DNA of 32,727 nt from an uncultured Pelagibacteraceae bacterium (GTDB lineage: Bacteria > Pseudomonadota > Alphaproteobacteria > Pelagibacterales > Pelagibacteraceae), in the NCBI GenBank assembly GCA_902616205.1, contig CACMRY010000008.1, positions 1 through 32,727 on the forward strand, given 5' to 3'. The first letter of the stretch is position 1, and every line of letters begins with the position of its first letter. Below the pieces are notes generated by a model. That model did not search any database. It was not told where the DNA came from and saw nothing but the letters and a program-made list of their open reading frames with translations. Positions 30,468 to 32,727 of the stretch are shown piece after piece. A program made the position numbers and the translations under genes.

Positions 30468-30477
30468 TTAAATGATT

Positions 30478-31515
<1,038 letters not shown>

Positions 31516-32064
31516 TTATTTAAATACTTTTTCACCTCTAGTCATAGCGACCGCTCCAGTTCTAGATATACTTATTAGACCATATTTTTTTAAGTTATTT
31601 GCCATTTTATCTATTTCTCTTCTAAGCGCTGTTATTTGGACAACTTTAGATCTATTCGTGGTATCCAATATTACAGCATTATACTTTTTACAAGCATTAA
31701 TGGCTTTATCAATTTTTCCATTAGTTCCAACAAATTTAAAAAGGGCCATTTCTTTAAATATCACGTTTTTATCTTCACGTTTAAAGTCAGCTACTTTATG
31801 AACTGGGACTAGCTTTTTAAGCTGTAGTTTAATTTGGTCAACTACTTGTGGTGTTCCTGTTGTAACAATAGTTATTCTTGAAATGTTTAATTTTTGATCA
31901 ATTTCAGCAACTGCCAAAGATTCAATATTATAACCTCTTCCAGAAAATAAACCTACAACTCTTGCTAAAACACCAGCCTCATTATCAACCCATACCACAA
32001 TAATATGAGTATCTAATTTCTCTTTTCTTCCAGCAACGCTGTATGCAGATTTTGATTTTGGCAT
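31516..32064 (-). CDS. ilvH: Acetolactate synthase small (regulatory ACT) subunit
   Basis: VDNEAGVLARVVGLFSGRGYNIESLAVAEID, ITIVTTG; adjacent to ilvC and the large subunit. Confidence 0.94.
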   Translation of the reverse strand: MPKSKSAYSVAGRKEKLDTHIIVVWVDNEAGVLARVVGLFSGRGYNIESLAVAEIDQKLNISRITIVTTGTPQVVDQIKLQLKKLVPVHKVADFKREDKNVIFKEMALFKFVGTNGKIDKAINACKKYNAVILDTTNRSKVVQITALRREIDKMANNLKKYGLISISRTGAVAMTRGEKVFK

Positions 32065-32727
32065 TAAACGAGCGTTCTTCCTTTGCCTGTAATTTTATTC
32101 TCTTTCTTATCTTTTGGACCCAAAATCATTTGATTATGAGGTTTGCCAGAAGGTATCATTGGAAAGCAATTTTCCTGTTTATCGACTAAACAATCAAAAA
32201 TAACTGGTCTGTCTGTATTTAGCATTTCTATGATCTTATCGTCTAATTCTTCAGGTGTTTTAGCTCTAATACCAACACATCCATATGCCTCTGCCATCTG
32301 AACAAAGTCAGGTAATGCCGCAGTATAACTCTCTGAATAATTTTTGTCATGAAGCAATTCTTGCCATTGTCGAACCATTCCCATGTATTCATTATTTAAA
32401 ATAAATATTTTTATTGGCAAACTATATTGTACAGCAGTAGACATTTCCTGCATCGTCATTAATACAGATGCTTCTCCTGCAATATCAATTACTAGCTTTT
32501 GTGGATGTGCAATTTGAACTCCAACAGCTGCAGGCAGACCATATCCCATAGTACCCAATCCTCCAGATGTCATCCATCTATTTGGTTTATTAAATTTATA
32601 GTGTTGCGCAGCCCACATTTGATGTTGTCCAACTTCAGTAGTTATAAAAGTATCTTTATCTTTTGTAAGTTCATACAATCTTTCAATTGCATACTGAGGT
32701 TTAATTGTTTCCTCACTACCAATATAA
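32064..32727 (-). CDS. ilvI: Acetolactate synthase large subunit, partial (5' end beyond window)
   Basis: TEVGQHQMWAAQHYKFNKPNRWMTSGGLGTMGYGLPAAVGVQIA, IFILNNEYMGMVRQWQELLHD. The frame stays open to the window end (...GSEETIKPQYAIERLYELTKDK), so the ORF-track start at 32678 (TTG) is internal. Confidence 0.94.
   Translation of the reverse strand, partial: YIGSEETIKPQYAIERLYELTKDKDTFITTEVGQHQMWAAQHYKFNKPNRWMTSGGLGTMGYGLPAAVGVQIAHPQKLVIDIAGEASVLMTMQEMSTAVQYSLPIKIFILNNEYMGMVRQWQELLHDKNYSESYTAALPDFVQMAEAYGCVGIRAKTPEELDDKIIEMLNTDRPVIFDCLVDKQENCFPMIPSGKPHNQMILGPKDKKENKITGKGRTLV

Noticed and set aside
32064-32678. ORF-track start of the acetolactate synthase at 32678
   Set aside because: The codon is TTG and the frame continues open with homologous sequence to the window end; the gene is truncated, not short.

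Overview
AT-rich bacterial chromosomal segment. Its gene content and order (pil genes, pilD, moxR/DUF58/transglutaminase, mreBCD-mrdA-rodA, leuA-ilvC-ilvH-ilvI) and extreme compaction resemble a streamlined SAR11/Pelagibacterales-like alphaproteobacterium. That taxonomic call is inference. Positions 1-14746 carry an almost complete type IVa pilus locus. On the minus strand, in transcription order, are pilM-pilN (one fused ORF), pilO, pilP, pilQ and pilB (partial). On the plus strand are pilT, four prepilin-like genes (FimT/GspH-, PilV-, PilW- and PilX-like), a small secreted protein of unknown function, and a 1479-aa PilY1-like protein. A convergent minus-strand operon follows: pilD, MoxR ATPase, DUF58, TgpA-type transglutaminase, AsmA-like protein. 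Next come a plus-strand GAF-SpoIIE phosphatase and a long minus-strand run from ilvI to a duplicated winged-HTH regulator. The main candidates for novelty are: (1) a natural PilM-PilN fusion; (2) a PilQ with a lipobox paired with a cysteine-free PilP, i.e. the lipid anchor appears moved from PilP to the secretin; (3) a PilY1 whose VWA domain is split, right after the DxSxS MIDAS motif, by a ~310-aa NHL/beta-propeller-like insert; (4) an exact 14-nt motif shared by the two pil intergenic regions; (5) an A12 slippery tract that would fuse a BASS-type transporter in frame to the downstream regulator if one A were lost; (6) two convergent gene pairs that share a TTAA reciprocal stop overlap. No tRNA, rRNA, CRISPR or mobile element was recognised.
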